Shown here: positions 9,551 through 18,714 of the stretch, piece by piece
Position numbering within the stretch: the first letter of the stretch is position 1
Layout: every line of letters starts with the position of its first letter
Assembly: GCA_030645915.1 (NCBI GenBank)
Contig: JAUSNO010000011.1
Location: forward strand, 1 to 64,000
Source of the DNA: Undibacterium sp.
GTDB taxonomy: Bacteria > Pseudomonadota > Gammaproteobacteria > Burkholderiales > Burkholderiaceae_D
Length of the DNA: 64,000 bases
Direction of reading: 5' to 3'
Notes under the pieces: generated by a model
The model's input: the letters and a program-made list of their open reading frames with translations, nothing else
What the model was told of the DNA's origin: nothing
The model's database searches: none
Position numbers and translations under genes: made by a program

Positions 9551-10693
9551 ATGCCCACAGAACCTGTCATAGAACGCAAAGCTTCGCCGTTTTCCCGCGC
9601 CAGCCTGGTCGCCTATCTCGTTCTGATTGTGTACGCCAGCTGGTATCCATTTTCCGGATGGAAAATCAACAATCTTGCCGCTATCCTCGATGTCGTAAAA
9701 CAATGGCCTCGCTACTGGTCCGTCTTTGATGTCGCCGTTAATGTCCTTGGTTACATGCCGCTCGGGGCGCTCCTGGTATTTGCCGTTTACCCCAGGGTTA
9801 AGCGACGCTGGGCCATTTTCTTAGCGAGCCTATGCGGTGTTCTCATATCCATGACCATGGAAGGCATGCAATACTTTTTGCCTAGTCGTGTCACCTCATT
9901 ACTCGATGTCATCACGAACGCTATCGGTACACTACTTGGCGCTATCATCGGCATGCGCCTGGTCCCGATGTTGCTGGAAAAAGGACGCCTTCGGCTTTTG
10001 CGCACGCAATGGCTATATCACGAAGCCAGCCGTGAATTACTGGTTCTTGGCCTATGGCCTTTGGCGCAGATTTTTCCTCAAGCCTCCCTGTTTGGACTGG
10101 GGCAAATACTACCGATTCTATCTGGGTGGCTGGAAGAATTTCTTGATATCGATGTTGACCTTGGTAACATCCTGCTCAATGGCTTTGAACTGGATGCCGA
10201 TGAATTTTTGTTGTCAGAAACCTTCATCACAGCTTGCGGCTGTACTGGCGCGGTTCTGATCTGCCTGTTTTTATTGAATCGACATGCCCCAAAATTCTGG
10301 CTGTCCTGTGTATTGCTTCTGGCTGCACTAAGCAGCAAGACTCTGGCAAGCGCATTAATGTTCAGCCCTGATCTGGCATTTGCATGGCTGACTCCCGGTG
10401 CAAAGGGCGGCTTACTTATCAGCGTGATCATGTTATATGGATTTTCCTTTGCGCCCACTCATGTGCAAAGGCGCCTCGCCATCATCATGCTGGGAGCGAG
10501 TCTTCTACTCACGAATATTATTCCCAGCAATCCTTACTTTCTGGCGACCATGCAAAGTGAAATACAGGGGAAGTTTTTAAATTTTTATGGTGCAGCACAA
10601 TTTTTATCCGTTGTCTGGCCATTCGTCGCCTTGTGGTACTTGTTCAACCATACAGAACGAGTGCGGAGATCCGCCAAATCTGAAAACAATTGA
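9551..10693 (+). CDS. VanZ-like family membrane protein
   Basis: A 380-residue polytopic membrane protein. The first 140 residues carry the VanZ-like domain (WYPFSGW, DVAVNVLGYMPLGALL, EGMQYFLPSRVTSLLDVITNAIGTLLGA), including the typical acidic-asparagine pattern. VanZ itself raises teicoplanin resistance, but most family members have no known role. The C-terminal half adds about five further helices without a recognised domain. It follows the MCE operon by 21 bases on the same strand and may be cotranscribed with it, which would suggest an envelope role; that link is an inference. Confidence 0.75.
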   Translation: MPTEPVIERKASPFSRASLVAYLVLIVYASWYPFSGWKINNLAAILDVVKQWPRYWSVFDVAVNVLGYMPLGALLVFAVYPRVKRRWAIFLASLCGVLISMTMEGMQYFLPSRVTSLLDVITNAIGTLLGAIIGMRLVPMLLEKGRLRLLRTQWLYHEASRELLVLGLWPLAQIFPQASLFGLGQILPILSGWLEEFLDIDVDLGNILLNGFELDADEFLLSETFITACGCTGAVLICLFLLNRHAPKFWLSCVLLLAALSSKTLASALMFSPDLAFAWLTPGAKGGLLISVIMLYGFSFAPTHVQRRLAIIMLGASLLLTNIIPSNPYFLATMQSEIQGKFLNFYGAAQFLSVVWPFVALWYLFNHTERVRRSAKSENN

Positions 10694-10818
10694 TAGTGCA
10701 TCGATGCACTCTGGCTGATTCCTGATACTGGATTCTCTCCCCTCTGACGGAGCAAGGAATCAATCAAAGTCTAAGTCGTTGTATCATACGCACTCCCTCA
10801 GTAACAAACGAAATAGCC

Positions 10819-11136
10819 ATGTCTGACACCCCCTACTTTCAAAAACATGTTTTCTTCTGCATGAACCAGCGCGACGACGGCAGGCCATGCTGTGCCGAGC
10901 GCGGTGCGCAGGCAGCGCAGGAGCACACCAAAAAACGCATCAAGCAACTCAATCTGAATGGCCAGGGCAAGATCCGCATCAATAAAGCCGGGTGCCTGGA
11001 CCGCTGCGATGAAGGACCGGTGCTGGTCGTCTATCCTCAGGGAACCTGGTACACCTATGTTGACCAATCCGATATTGATGAAATTATCGAGGTCGACCTG
11101 GTCGGTGGTGGCGTTGTAGAACGCCTTAAGATTTAA
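10819..11136 (+). CDS. Thioredoxin-like 2Fe-2S ferredoxin
   Basis: A 105-residue protein of the thioredoxin-fold ferredoxin family. It starts with the family pattern YFQKHVFFCMNQRDDGRPCC and later has INKAGCLDRCDEGPVLVVYP, giving the four cysteines that hold a 2Fe-2S cluster (the first near residue 14, then 25, then two spaced by three in GCLDRC). Similar small ferredoxins are widespread in betaproteobacteria with no fixed partner. The gene precedes a COG2945-type hydrolase by 20 bases, a pairing often kept in this group. No signal peptide, so it is cytoplasmic. Confidence 0.85.
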   Translation: MSDTPYFQKHVFFCMNQRDDGRPCCAERGAQAAQEHTKKRIKQLNLNGQGKIRINKAGCLDRCDEGPVLVVYPQGTWYTYVDQSDIDEIIEVDLVGGGVVERLKI

Positions 11137-11156
11137 GCTTATCTCCCGCCTAAATA

Positions 11157-11801
11157 ATGAACGCAAAAACTGAATATTTTTTCATCGCAGGAACAGCTGG
11201 TCAACTCGAATGCGCCCTGGATCTGCCAGATCCAGATGTATTTGCAGCGCCTTTAGGGCTGGCACTGGTAGCCCATCCACACCCGCTGTATGGCGGTACC
11301 ATGGATAACAAGGTAACCCAAACGCTGGCCCGTACTTTTGTGTCGTTAGGGTATGCCACGGCACGGATGAACTTTCGTGGTGTCGGCAAGTCTGAAGGCG
11401 TGCATGATGCCGGTTTAGGCGAAACTGACGACATGGCACACCTGCTCAACTTCATGCAGCACAAGTATCCTGGCCTGCCGCTGGTGTTAAGTGGATTTTC
11501 GTTTGGCACCTTTGTTCAATCCTGCTTGCAGCAGCGTCTAAAAGTGGAAGGCAAAACTGTAGAGCGCATGGTACTGGTCGGTGCCGCTGCCGGAAAATGG
11601 GCCATGCCAGAGATTCCTGCCAACAGCATTTTGATCCACGGGGAATTAGATGACACCATTCCTTTGCAGGCGGTATTCGACTGGCTGCGCCCACAGGATA
11701 TTGCTGTGATTGTCATCCCTGGCGCCGACCATTTTTTTCACCGCCGCTTGCATCATGTGAAGACTATCGTGGTCAACCTGTGGGACAAATCCGCACTTTA
11801 A
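11157..11801 (+). CDS. Alpha/beta hydrolase of the COG2945 type
   Basis: A 214-residue cytoplasmic alpha/beta hydrolase. The HPHPLYGGTMDNKV block near residue 40 and ARMNFRGVGKSEG are the signatures of this small hydrolase group. The nucleophile elbow is GFSFG (serine near residue 114), with an acid candidate in HGELDDTIP and the histidine in IPGADHFFHRR. The natural substrate of the group is unknown; dienelactone hydrolase or esterase labels in databases are by fold only. It lies between the ferredoxin gene and the DD-carboxypeptidase gene on the same strand. Confidence 0.85.
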   Translation: MNAKTEYFFIAGTAGQLECALDLPDPDVFAAPLGLALVAHPHPLYGGTMDNKVTQTLARTFVSLGYATARMNFRGVGKSEGVHDAGLGETDDMAHLLNFMQHKYPGLPLVLSGFSFGTFVQSCLQQRLKVEGKTVERMVLVGAAAGKWAMPEIPANSILIHGELDDTIPLQAVFDWLRPQDIAVIVIPGADHFFHRRLHHVKTIVVNLWDKSAL

Positions 11802-11857
11802 TTATTGCAGAGCGATGCTCTGCCCATCATTTTTACATCCGGACCCTAACTTTTACA

Positions 11858-13015
11858 ATGAAAAAAATTATCTCCAAAGCACTTCTCATCGCAGCATCCC
11901 TGCTGAGCCTGGCGACCGCCACGGCACAAACCTTGCCAGCCCCGACGATTGCCGCCAAGTCATGGCTATTGTTCGACGCTACCAGCAATCAGGTGATTGC
12001 TTCCCAGGACCCTAATCTGCGCATAGAACCCGCGTCGCTGACCAAGATCATGACGGCGTATCTTGTATTCTCTGCGCTTAAAGACAAAAAACTCGACATC
12101 AATTCAAAGATTACCGTCTCGACTCGTGCCTGGAAGGTCGATGCCAGCAGCTCTAAAATGTTTATCGATCCGGCAACCCCTGTCAGCATTGGTGATTTAC
12201 TGTTTGGCCTGATCGTGCAGTCTGGCAATGATGCCTCAGTCGCACTGGCCGAAGCAGTTGCGGGCAGTGAAGATGCCTTCGTCGTACAGATGAATCGCGA
12301 AGCCGAACGTATGGGCTTGAAATCTACGCGTTATGGCAATTCACATGGGTTGCCAAGTGCAGAAAATTACTCGACGGCACAAGATCTGTCGATTCTGGCG
12401 GCGCGTCTGATTGCGGATCATCCAGAGTATTACAAGACCTATTACTCCACCAAGAGCTTTACCTACAACAAGATTACGCAACCTAATCGCAATCGTCTAT
12501 TGTGGCTGGACCCAACCGTGGATGGCATGAAAACCGGCCACACTGAAGCCGCCGGCTATTGCCTGATTTCTTCAGCGATTCGCCCTAACGGAACCGGTCA
12601 ACGTCGCCTGATTTCTGTCGTCACCGGCACGGCGAGTGATCAGGTGCGTGCGCAAGAAAGCCTCAAATTATTGAACTGGGGCTTCTTGAATTTTGACACT
12701 GTCAAATTGTATGCAAAAGGCCAGGCACTAGCGACGCCAGAAATCTGGAAAGGCACGCAGGCTCAAATCAAAATTGGTTTTAGTAACGATACTTATGTCA
12801 CCTTGCCGAAAGGCTCTGCCGCCAAGCTAAAACCAGCGCTGGAACGCAAAGATCCTCTGGTCGCGCCAATTACAGCAAACAGTAAGCTAGGTACAGTGAA
12901 AATGATGCTCGATAGCAAAGTGATTGCCGAATTTCCTGTAGTTGCGCTGGAAACGGTTGAACAGGCCAGCATTTTTGGCCGCGCCTGGGACTCCTTGCGC
13001 CTGTTGTTCAAATAA
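11858..13015 (+). CDS. D-alanyl-D-alanine carboxypeptidase (PBP5/6 family)
   Basis: A 385-residue low-molecular-weight penicillin-binding protein that trims the terminal D-alanine from peptidoglycan stem peptides. A cleavable signal (LLIAASLLSLATATAQ) directs it to the periplasm. The catalytic motifs are all present: SLTK at 60-63, SGN at 122-124 and KTG near 225. The C-terminal PBP5 domain and an amphipathic tail (IFGRAWDSLRLLFK) for membrane association follow. The frame is open for 26 codons upstream, but only the ATG at 11858 gives a signal peptide. DacA and DacC are not separable by eye. It sits upstream of dat, so synthesis and removal of D-alanine genes are neighbours. Confidence 0.93.
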   Translation: MKKIISKALLIAASLLSLATATAQTLPAPTIAAKSWLLFDATSNQVIASQDPNLRIEPASLTKIMTAYLVFSALKDKKLDINSKITVSTRAWKVDASSSKMFIDPATPVSIGDLLFGLIVQSGNDASVALAEAVAGSEDAFVVQMNREAERMGLKSTRYGNSHGLPSAENYSTAQDLSILAARLIADHPEYYKTYYSTKSFTYNKITQPNRNRLLWLDPTVDGMKTGHTEAAGYCLISSAIRPNGTGQRRLISVVTGTASDQVRAQESLKLLNWGFLNFDTVKLYAKGQALATPEIWKGTQAQIKIGFSNDTYVTLPKGSAAKLKPALERKDPLVAPITANSKLGTVKMMLDSKVIAEFPVVALETVEQASIFGRAWDSLRLLFK

Positions 13016-13025
13016 ATGTAGATTA

Positions 13026-13089
13026 AAGAGCGCACTGCAAAGCTACCTGCAACGGGTATTCCTAAAGTGCGTTCTTGTATGTGTTTTTT
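13026..13089 (+). terminator. Possible terminator after the DD-carboxypeptidase gene
   Basis: AAGAGCGCACT (13026-13036) can pair with AGTGCGTTCTT (13066-13076), allowing two G-U pairs, around a 29-base loop. A run of six T follows at 13084-13089. The long loop makes it weaker than a textbook intrinsic terminator. Confidence 0.35.
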
Positions 13090-13157
13090 GCATAATCTTG
13101 CCTGGGATTCTGTGTAAGAATGATTTCTTTCTTCTCCAGCACAAAGGCACAAATCCC

Positions 13158-14009
13158 ATGATGAACGATCCTCTGGTTTACTTAAACGGCAACATCACTC
13201 CCCTCTCTGAAGCAAAAATACCGGTACTGGATCGCGGTTTTATTTTTGGCGATGGTATCTATGAAGTCATCCCGGTGTATGGCAGAAAAATGTTTCGTTC
13301 AGAGGAGCATATGGCACGCCTGTTTCGTAGCCTGGCTGCCATCGGTATTCCTAATCCGCATACTAAAGAAGAATGGTTTGCGCTGATCGCGCAAGTGATG
13401 GATGCCCATCCTGCCGATGACCAGATGGTGTATTTGCAAGTGACGCGTGGCGTGGCAAAGCGCGCGCATGCCTTCCCGGCGGTGATGGTGCCGACCGTAT
13501 TCATCATGACCAATCCGATTGTCTTGCCTACCGATGCGGTACGTGCCAAAGGCGTGCAATGTGTCTCGATGGAAGACAAGCGCTGGTTGCGTTGCGAGAT
13601 CAAATCCACCTCCCTGCTCGGCAATGTACTCGCCGCACAACATGCTGCGGAACACGGCGCCATGGAAAGCATCCAGTTTCGCGATGGCTTCCTCACTGAG
13701 GCATCGGCGTCCAACGTCTGGATCGTCAAGGACGGTGTGCTGGCGGGGCCGCCGAAAGATAATCTGATACTCGAAGGCATACGCTATGGCCTGATCGAAG
13801 AACTCTGCGCTGCGCACCAGATCCCGTTACAGGCCCGCCGCATTACGCGTGAAGAAGTGTTTGCCGCAGACGAAGTCTTGCTGTCATCGGCCACCAAAGA
13901 AGTACTTGCCGTCGTACAGTTGGACGATCAGACTATTGGAAAAGGCGTTCCCGGCCCCATTTATCAACAATTGTATGCCGCGTATCAGGAAGCCAAGGCG
14001 GCGAGCTAA
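13158..14009 (+). CDS. dat: D-amino acid aminotransferase (class IV, PLP)
   Basis: A 283-residue class IV aminotransferase that interconverts D-alanine and D-glutamate with their keto acids. It begins MMNDPLVYLNGNITPLSEAK and shows ISVLDRGFIFGDGIYEV-type sequence (PVLDRGFIFGDGIYEVIPVY), the phosphate-binding EGIRYGLIEEL region and the PLP lysine in EIKSTSLLGN (about residue 149). Branched-chain aminotransferases and 4-amino-4-deoxychorismate lyase share the fold; the RGF.FGDGIYEV pattern and the neighbours dacC-type, ybeD, lipB and lipA fit the dat annotation used across Burkholderiales. The reading frame extends 72 codons upstream over the terminator, which is not plausible. Confidence 0.88.
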   Translation: MMNDPLVYLNGNITPLSEAKIPVLDRGFIFGDGIYEVIPVYGRKMFRSEEHMARLFRSLAAIGIPNPHTKEEWFALIAQVMDAHPADDQMVYLQVTRGVAKRAHAFPAVMVPTVFIMTNPIVLPTDAVRAKGVQCVSMEDKRWLRCEIKSTSLLGNVLAAQHAAEHGAMESIQFRDGFLTEASASNVWIVKDGVLAGPPKDNLILEGIRYGLIEELCAAHQIPLQARRITREEVFAADEVLLSSATKEVLAVVQLDDQTIGKGVPGPIYQQLYAAYQEAKAAS

Positions 14010-14033
14010 TCTACCAGAATTGAGTGAATTGTC

Positions 14034-14315
14034 ATGAACATGCCAGAAATACCGCACGACCAAAGCCTGATCGAATACCCGAGCGAATTTCCCATCAAGG
14101 TGATGGGACTGATGCAAGAGTCATTCGCGCAAACCATCGTCGAAGTGGTGGTTCTGCATGATCCGACTTTTCATGCCGGAAAAATGGAAATGCGTCCATC
14201 TACCAAGGGCACCTACCTCTCATTGACGGTGACGATACTCGCCGTCAATCGTGAGCAACTCGATAATCTTTATCGCGCATTATCATCACACCCGATGGTG
14301 AAGATGGTGCTGTAA
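14034..14315 (+). CDS. ybeD: YbeD/DUF493 family protein
   Basis: A 93-residue protein with LIEYPSEFPIKVMGLMQ at the start and ALSSHPMVKMVL at the end, the conserved ends of the DUF493 family. The fold is an ACT-like ferredoxin fold and the biochemical role is unknown; the family is found next to lipB in many proteobacteria. It follows dat by 24 bases. In related genomes lipB follows directly, but here about 2.5 kb of other genes intervene. A second ATG two codons in is an equally good start. Confidence 0.9.
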   Translation: MNMPEIPHDQSLIEYPSEFPIKVMGLMQESFAQTIVEVVVLHDPTFHAGKMEMRPSTKGTYLSLTVTILAVNREQLDNLYRALSSHPMVKMVL

Positions 14316-14326
14316 ACCGGGCAAGA

Positions 14327-14941
14327 CTAACGATAGGTTTTTTCTGCGGTAACGGTATCTGACACACCGAGCAAGTCACGCTTAAGCGAATCCTGTACCG
14401 GTCGATCACCTAGCCAGATTCGAAAGAATACGCGGGCAAACTGATCGCCCGGCAAAATTTCTCCCAAACGGGTTTTATTCACATAAGCCGAAGATCCTAG
14501 ACCAGGCACGTAGTCAAAGGTGATCGTGTCACCATTTTTTACCATCGGAATGGTGCCAAAAACCTGCCCAAACGAGGCCATTTGCATGGTCACGTCAGCC
14601 AAATCCTTGGACGTATTGTTTTTTCTCATGCCCTTGAGCATGGCCGCCGCCAGCTCGCCGACTTCGATATCGCGCAGGATATGCAAGACCATCTTGCGTG
14701 GGCCGCCGGCGACAACCAGCGCTGAATTATCCGTTTTTGCCGGCAAATACAAAGCCGCAACATAGACTTTGGTAAACAGCACTGAGCGCAAACCAGCGCC
14801 GTTCAAGACCAATTCCTTATTCGCCAAAGTTGCCTGGGCATCGATTTTTACCTGATTAATTTCCAGTGCAAAAGAGTTGGCCGTCAATAGGCAGAGACAG
14901 GCAATCAGAGAACGTAACTGTAAAAGCGGATGATTTATCAT
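14327..14941 (-). CDS. Chalcone isomerase-like periplasmic protein
   Basis: A 204-residue protein with an N-terminal signal peptide (LRSLIACLCLLTANSFAL) and a chalcone-isomerase-like domain: GAGLRSVLFTKVYVAALYLP, the later FDYVPGLGSSAYVNKTRLGE and FARVFFRIWLGDRPVQDSLKRDLLG. In bacteria this fold (CHI-like, Chalcone_3) is common and not tied to flavonoids; it is thought to bind fatty acids or related ligands. No enzymatic claim can be made. It converges on ybeD with only 11 bases between stops, and its upstream region holds a long inverted repeat at 15028-15118. Confidence 0.85.
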   Translation of the reverse strand: MINHPLLQLRSLIACLCLLTANSFALEINQVKIDAQATLANKELVLNGAGLRSVLFTKVYVAALYLPAKTDNSALVVAGGPRKMVLHILRDIEVGELAAAMLKGMRKNNTSKDLADVTMQMASFGQVFGTIPMVKNGDTITFDYVPGLGSSAYVNKTRLGEILPGDQFARVFFRIWLGDRPVQDSLKRDLLGVSDTVTAEKTYR

Positions 14942-15027
14942 AGGTAGGCATTCAAATTAGAGAGGGCACTCTATTTTATCCGCAAACACCAATGACATGC
15001 CACATTACCAATATAATTTCACGATAT

Positions 15028-15118
15028 ATTTATATACTCCATCCTGTATATTTTAATGTCGTAATATCGACGTGTGAAATTGAGCATTTATGTTAAAAAT
15101 ATAGGGGAGTATATAAAT
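15028..15118. repeat. Long-spaced 13-bp inverted repeat
   Basis: ATTTATATACTCC at 15028-15040 is perfectly complementary to GGAGTATATAAAT at 15106-15118, 65 bases apart. The right arm ends exactly at the stop codon of the LysR gene. Inside the loop a small stem GTCG-TAATAT-CGAC occurs. The region is very AT-rich and lies upstream of the chalcone-isomerase-like gene, so it may carry its promoter or an operator. Confidence 0.5.
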
Positions 15119-16024
15119 TCAATTCACACCGGTGTCTTTTTTGATCTCTTGCAATAGCCATGAGCGGAACGCCCTGACCTGCGGTTTCTCAAGAACAATG
15201 GCCGGATACACCAGATAGTACGAGGATGGGCAGGGCAAGGCGATATCAAACAAGCGCACCAATTGACCACTCGCCAGATCGCTCTGCACAATCGCGTGAC
15301 GGCCAAGCGCTATGCCCTGACCATCTGCGGCCGCGCGCGCCAGCATCGAGGAATCCTGAAAGACCAATCCGCCAGTAGGCTCAAGATTATCCAGATTCGC
15401 CAGGCGAAACCAGGGCTCCCAAGGTTCCATGGCACAACGCAGAAGTGGAAATTGCACCATATCGTGCGGCGTCCCGGGCAAGTCACCGCCATTAAAACGT
15501 GGACTCACCACGGGATAATACGCATCGTCCATTAAATGCTCGCATTGCAAGCCCGGGTAGTGACCAAAACCAAAACGTATCCCTATATCCACCGATTCCT
15601 TCACAAAGTCAGTCAGATGGTTACTCGACTGCAAGCTCACTTCCAGATCGGGATACTGCTCAATAAATCGGCCCAGCCTCGGCGACAACCAGCGCGCCGC
15701 AAACGAGGGCAGCGCAGTGATCGCCAGGCGTTTTTGCTTATTGCCCCCTTTCAACGCATCCACCACGACGGCAATCTGCTGCAAAGAATCGCGTATCACT
15801 TGCGCAAAGCGCTGGCCATCTTCCGTAATGGCGATTTTTTTCCCGTTACGGACAAACAGCTGCAGACCCAACTCCTGTTCCAGCGCCCGTACCTGATGGC
15901 TGATGGCGCCATGCGTCAGGTGGATTTCTTCCGCCGCACGCGAAAAATTCTGGTGTCGCGAGGCTGCCTCAAAGGCGCGCAACGCAGCCAGGTTGGGTAA
16001 ATGTCGAAAATCTGTCATAAACAA
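15119..16024 (-). CDS. LysR-family transcriptional regulator (GcvA-like)
   Basis: A 301-residue LysR-type regulator. Residues 7-65 form the winged helix-turn-helix (LAALRAFEAASRHQNFSRAA, then EIHLTHGAISHQVRALEQEL), with the GAISHQV recognition helix typical of the GcvA subgroup. The effector domain follows (ITALPSFAARWLSPRLGRF, VDIGIRFGFGHYPGL). It is divergent from a DUF2917 gene whose start is 160 bp away, and GcvA-like regulators are often found beside DUF2917 genes in Burkholderiales. It probably controls that gene and itself; the inducer is unknown. The start could be two codons later. Confidence 0.9.
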   Translation of the reverse strand: MFMTDFRHLPNLAALRAFEAASRHQNFSRAAEEIHLTHGAISHQVRALEQELGLQLFVRNGKKIAITEDGQRFAQVIRDSLQQIAVVVDALKGGNKQKRLAITALPSFAARWLSPRLGRFIEQYPDLEVSLQSSNHLTDFVKESVDIGIRFGFGHYPGLQCEHLMDDAYYPVVSPRFNGGDLPGTPHDMVQFPLLRCAMEPWEPWFRLANLDNLEPTGGLVFQDSSMLARAAADGQGIALGRHAIVQSDLASGQLVRLFDIALPCPSSYYLVYPAIVLEKPQVRAFRSWLLQEIKKDTGVN

Positions 16025-16184
16025 CTCTTATTGTGAAATTAATTAGCAATAGATTTGAATATTACTCGTTTTGAAACGCCTTTTTTAAAGCCTAGAATAA
16101 CTTCAATCGCAGAGAAATTGAGAATTTTCATTCTACATGTGTCTGATTCTACTGATAGGCAGCAACAATGACAGGGGAAATAAA

Positions 16185-16493
16185 ATGCTAGTAAAATTCA
16201 CAGAAGAATCATACACAATCAGCGCCAACACCGCCGTCTCCGGGAAGCTGAGCCAGCCGAAAGAGATACAGATCGAATGCGGCCGCATCTGGCTGACGAT
16301 AGAGGGTCAGACGACGGATCATTGGCTGCGTGCTGGCGAGGTATTTTCGCTTCCGCCGCACCGGCTCATTGTCGTCGAGGCAGATCAGCAAGCAAGCCGA
16401 ATCCAATTCAAAGCAAGCAATTCTGCTGCTGCCCCGATGAGCAATCTCTTCAAATGGATCAATAAAGGCGCAGTAAATACCTGCCAGGCGTAA
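16185..16493 (+). CDS. DUF2917 domain-containing protein
   Basis: A 102-residue protein matching the DUF2917 pattern: a beta-rich core with IQIECGRIWLTIEGQTTDHW, then LRAGEVFSLPPHRLIVVEAD. No function is known for the family; the shape suggests a small cupin-like barrel. The start at 16185 is chosen because AGGGGAA lies seven bases upstream, whereas an ATG 16 codons earlier has none. The divergent LysR gene is the likely regulator. Confidence 0.8.
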   Translation: MLVKFTEESYTISANTAVSGKLSQPKEIQIECGRIWLTIEGQTTDHWLRAGEVFSLPPHRLIVVEADQQASRIQFKASNSAAAPMSNLFKWINKGAVNTCQA

Positions 16494-16554
16494 TCATCCG
16501 GGCGCGAAAGCGGTATCATGGCGACCTTGCCGTCACTTAGCATGGGGAATCGTC

Positions 16555-16770
16555 ATGGCGCTTTTGGAAGACATCGTTAGTAAGCAAAAAATGGGCGCAA
16601 AATTCGTCCTCTCCGCGCCAATGTTAGGGCTGGACTTGGCGGCATTCGATATGCAAGCCGCCATCTGGGCGACGCACGGAGGCCCGGGATTTGAGGCGGC
16701 AGGTGTGCCGTTTCGCAAAGTCATCGACGGCAAATTTTTAATTCAGAGGCTGACGGTAGTGCGGGTCTGA
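16555..16770 (+). CDS. Small hypothetical protein
   Basis: A 71-residue open frame with an ATG behind GGGGAA, located between the DUF2917 gene and lipB. The product is moderately hydrophobic in the middle (FVLSAPMLGLDLAAFDMQAA) and ends in a basic-hydrophobic tail. I do not recognise the family. The spacing to lipB (45 bp, same strand) would allow cotranscription. It could also be a remnant of a larger gene, so the call is tentative. Confidence 0.45.
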   Translation: MALLEDIVSKQKMGAKFVLSAPMLGLDLAAFDMQAAIWATHGGPGFEAAGVPFRKVIDGKFLIQRLTVVRV

Positions 16771-16815
16771 CATGCTGAGCCGACTTACCACTTTCCGCCA
16801 GGCAAACTGAACGCC

Positions 16816-17481
16816 ATGTCAGACCAGCCACTCAGCCCTGCAGCGCCGCTCATCATTCAACGTGGCGCCGAAGACTATCAGATCACGTTTGACGCCATGC
16901 GCTCCTTCACCGATGCGCGCGACGCCACGACGCCAGATGAACTCTGGATAGTCGAGCACCCGCCGGTGTTTACGCTAGGTTTGGGGGCGGACCGCTCGCA
17001 TGTGCTGGCGCCGCATGACATCCCGCTGATACAAACCGACCGTGGCGGCGAGGTCACCTATCACGGCCCCGGGCAGGTCGTCATCTACCTGCTGATTGAC
17101 TTGCGCCGCAGCCATAGCAAAGGGCGCCTGTTTGCGCGCGAATTCGTCCACAAGATCGAACAGGCGGTCATCGAGACGCTGGCAGCGTATAATCTCGCCG
17201 GTGAGCGAAAACCCGGCGCACCCGGAATTTATATCGAGAGTGGCGAATGGCAAGGAGCCAAAATCGCCGCACTGGGATTAAAGGTGCGTGGCAATGGCTG
17301 TACTTATCACGGCGTTTCACTCAACGTCGCGATGGATCTGCAACCGTTTTCCTGGATTAATCCTTGTGGCTATGCCGGTCTTGCCACGATAGACATGAAA
17401 ACTCTGGGCGTCACAGTCACACTCCCGGAGATGCAATCAGCACTTGCTCACCGACTACAACATTTATTGACAGCAGCATAA
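16816..17481 (+). CDS. lipB: Octanoyl-[acyl carrier protein]:protein transferase
   Basis: A 221-residue LipB, which moves octanoate from acyl carrier protein onto lipoyl domains. The family signature [20 protein letters not shown] covers residues 76-96. The active-site lysine is in [12 protein letters not shown] (K149) and the catalytic cysteine in [10 protein letters not shown] (C184). It sits 15 bases before lipA on the same strand, so the two form the usual pair for lipoate assembly on pyruvate and 2-oxoglutarate dehydrogenases and the glycine cleavage H protein. Confidence 0.96.
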   Translation: MSDQPLSPAAPLIIQRGAEDYQITFDAMRSFTDARDATTPDELWIVEHPPVFTLGLGADRSHVLAPHDIPLIQTDRGGEVTYHGPGQVVIYLLIDLRRSHSKGRLFAREFVHKIEQAVIETLAAYNLAGERKPGAPGIYIESGEWQGAKIAALGLKVRGNGCTYHGVSLNVAMDLQPFSWINPCGYAGLATIDMKTLGVTVTLPEMQSALAHRLQHLLTAA

Positions 17482-17496
17482 TTTGTTCGACTAGCC

Positions 17497-18489
17497 ATGA
17501 CCACCGAAAATACCCCGCTCGACCCTGCCGCCCCATCAGCAACCTCAGTCACTTACGACGCCACCGAAAAACAAAAAGGCGCCAGCAAGACCTCACGCAT
17601 TCCGATCAAGATCATCCCGGCAGAGCGCCTGCCCAAGCCAGACTGGATACGTGTCAAGGCGGGTTCACCGACCACCCGCTTTTACGAAATCAAAGACATC
17701 CTGCGCGCCAACAAGCTGGTCACGGTGTGTGAAGAAGCCAGCTGCCCGAACATCGGCGAATGCTTCGGCAAAGGCACTGCCACCTTCATGATCATGGGTG
17801 ACAAATGCACGCGCCGCTGCCCGATTTGCGACGTCGGCCATGGCCGCCCTGATCCGCTTGACGTTAACGAGCCGCTCAATCTGGCCAAAACCATCGCCGA
17901 CCTCAAACTCAGCTATGTCGTGATTACCTCGGTAGATCGCGACGATCTGCGTGATGGTGGCGCCGCACATTTTGCCGAATGCATCAGCAAGATCCGCGAG
18001 TTATCGCCAATGACACGCATAGAAATCCTGACACCAGATTTCCGCGGCCGCATGGACAGAGCGCTCGATATCCTGAACCTGGCACCGCCCGATGTGATGA
18101 ACCACAATCTGGAAACCGCACCGCGCCTGTACAAGGAAGCGCGCCCTGGTTCTGATTACGAATACTCGCTAAGCCTGCTCAAGCGCTTCAAGGAAATGCA
18201 TCCGAACACGCCAACCAAATCCGGCATCATGGTCGGCTTGGGCGAGACCGATGAAGAAATCCTGCAAGTCATGCGCGACCTGCGCGCCAACAACGTTGAC
18301 ATGCTCACCATCGGCCAATACCTGGCACCAAGCGGCCACCATTTGCCGGTACGCCGCTATGTGCATCCGGACGTTTTCAAGATGTTTGAAGCAGAAGCCT
18401 ACAAGATGGGCTTCGCCCACGCGGCGGTCGGCGCGATGGTTAGGTCTTCATACCACGCGGATCAACAGGCGCATGGCATAGGCGAATAA
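17497..18489 (+). CDS. lipA: Lipoyl synthase (radical SAM)
   Basis: A 330-residue radical SAM enzyme that inserts two sulfurs into protein-bound octanoate. The auxiliary cluster cysteines are C78, C83 and C89 ([13 protein letters not shown]) and the radical SAM cluster is C104, C108 and C111 (CTRRCPIC). The C-terminal RSSYHAD supplies the conserved serine ligand. The first 45 residues are a variable, positively charged extension. A strong terminator follows at 18502, closing the lip operon. Confidence 0.97.
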   Translation: MTTENTPLDPAAPSATSVTYDATEKQKGASKTSRIPIKIIPAERLPKPDWIRVKAGSPTTRFYEIKDILRANKLVTVCEEASCPNIGECFGKGTATFMIMGDKCTRRCPICDVGHGRPDPLDVNEPLNLAKTIADLKLSYVVITSVDRDDLRDGGAAHFAECISKIRELSPMTRIEILTPDFRGRMDRALDILNLAPPDVMNHNLETAPRLYKEARPGSDYEYSLSLLKRFKEMHPNTPTKSGIMVGLGETDEEILQVMRDLRANNVDMLTIGQYLAPSGHHLPVRRYVHPDVFKMFEAEAYKMGFAHAAVGAMVRSSYHADQQAHGIGE

Positions 18490-18501
18490 ACTTTAGAACG
18501 A

Positions 18502-18546
18502 ATCAAAAAGGCCATCTGATGTTGCAATCAGATGGCCTTTTTGATT
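18502..18546 (+). terminator. Strong intrinsic terminator after lipA
   Basis: A long perfect stem built on AAAAAGGCCATCTGAT and its complement ATCAGATGGCCTTTTT around a loop of about six bases, followed by more T. It begins 13 bases after the lipA stop and is nearly symmetric, so it could stop transcription from both sides. Confidence 0.9.
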
Positions 18547-18714
18547 TTTGGGTCGTGTGCGTTAGATGGAGACTTTAAGAATTGCGCGCTACGATTGGTC
18601 ATTCTCGTTCTGATCCGGCTAATGCAAGGGTGCGAATTATTTCGGAGCAACCGGCGACCAAACAGGAACAACATTTTTATGCGGATGAATCGCGTTAACA
18701 CTGAAGGTGAAACC

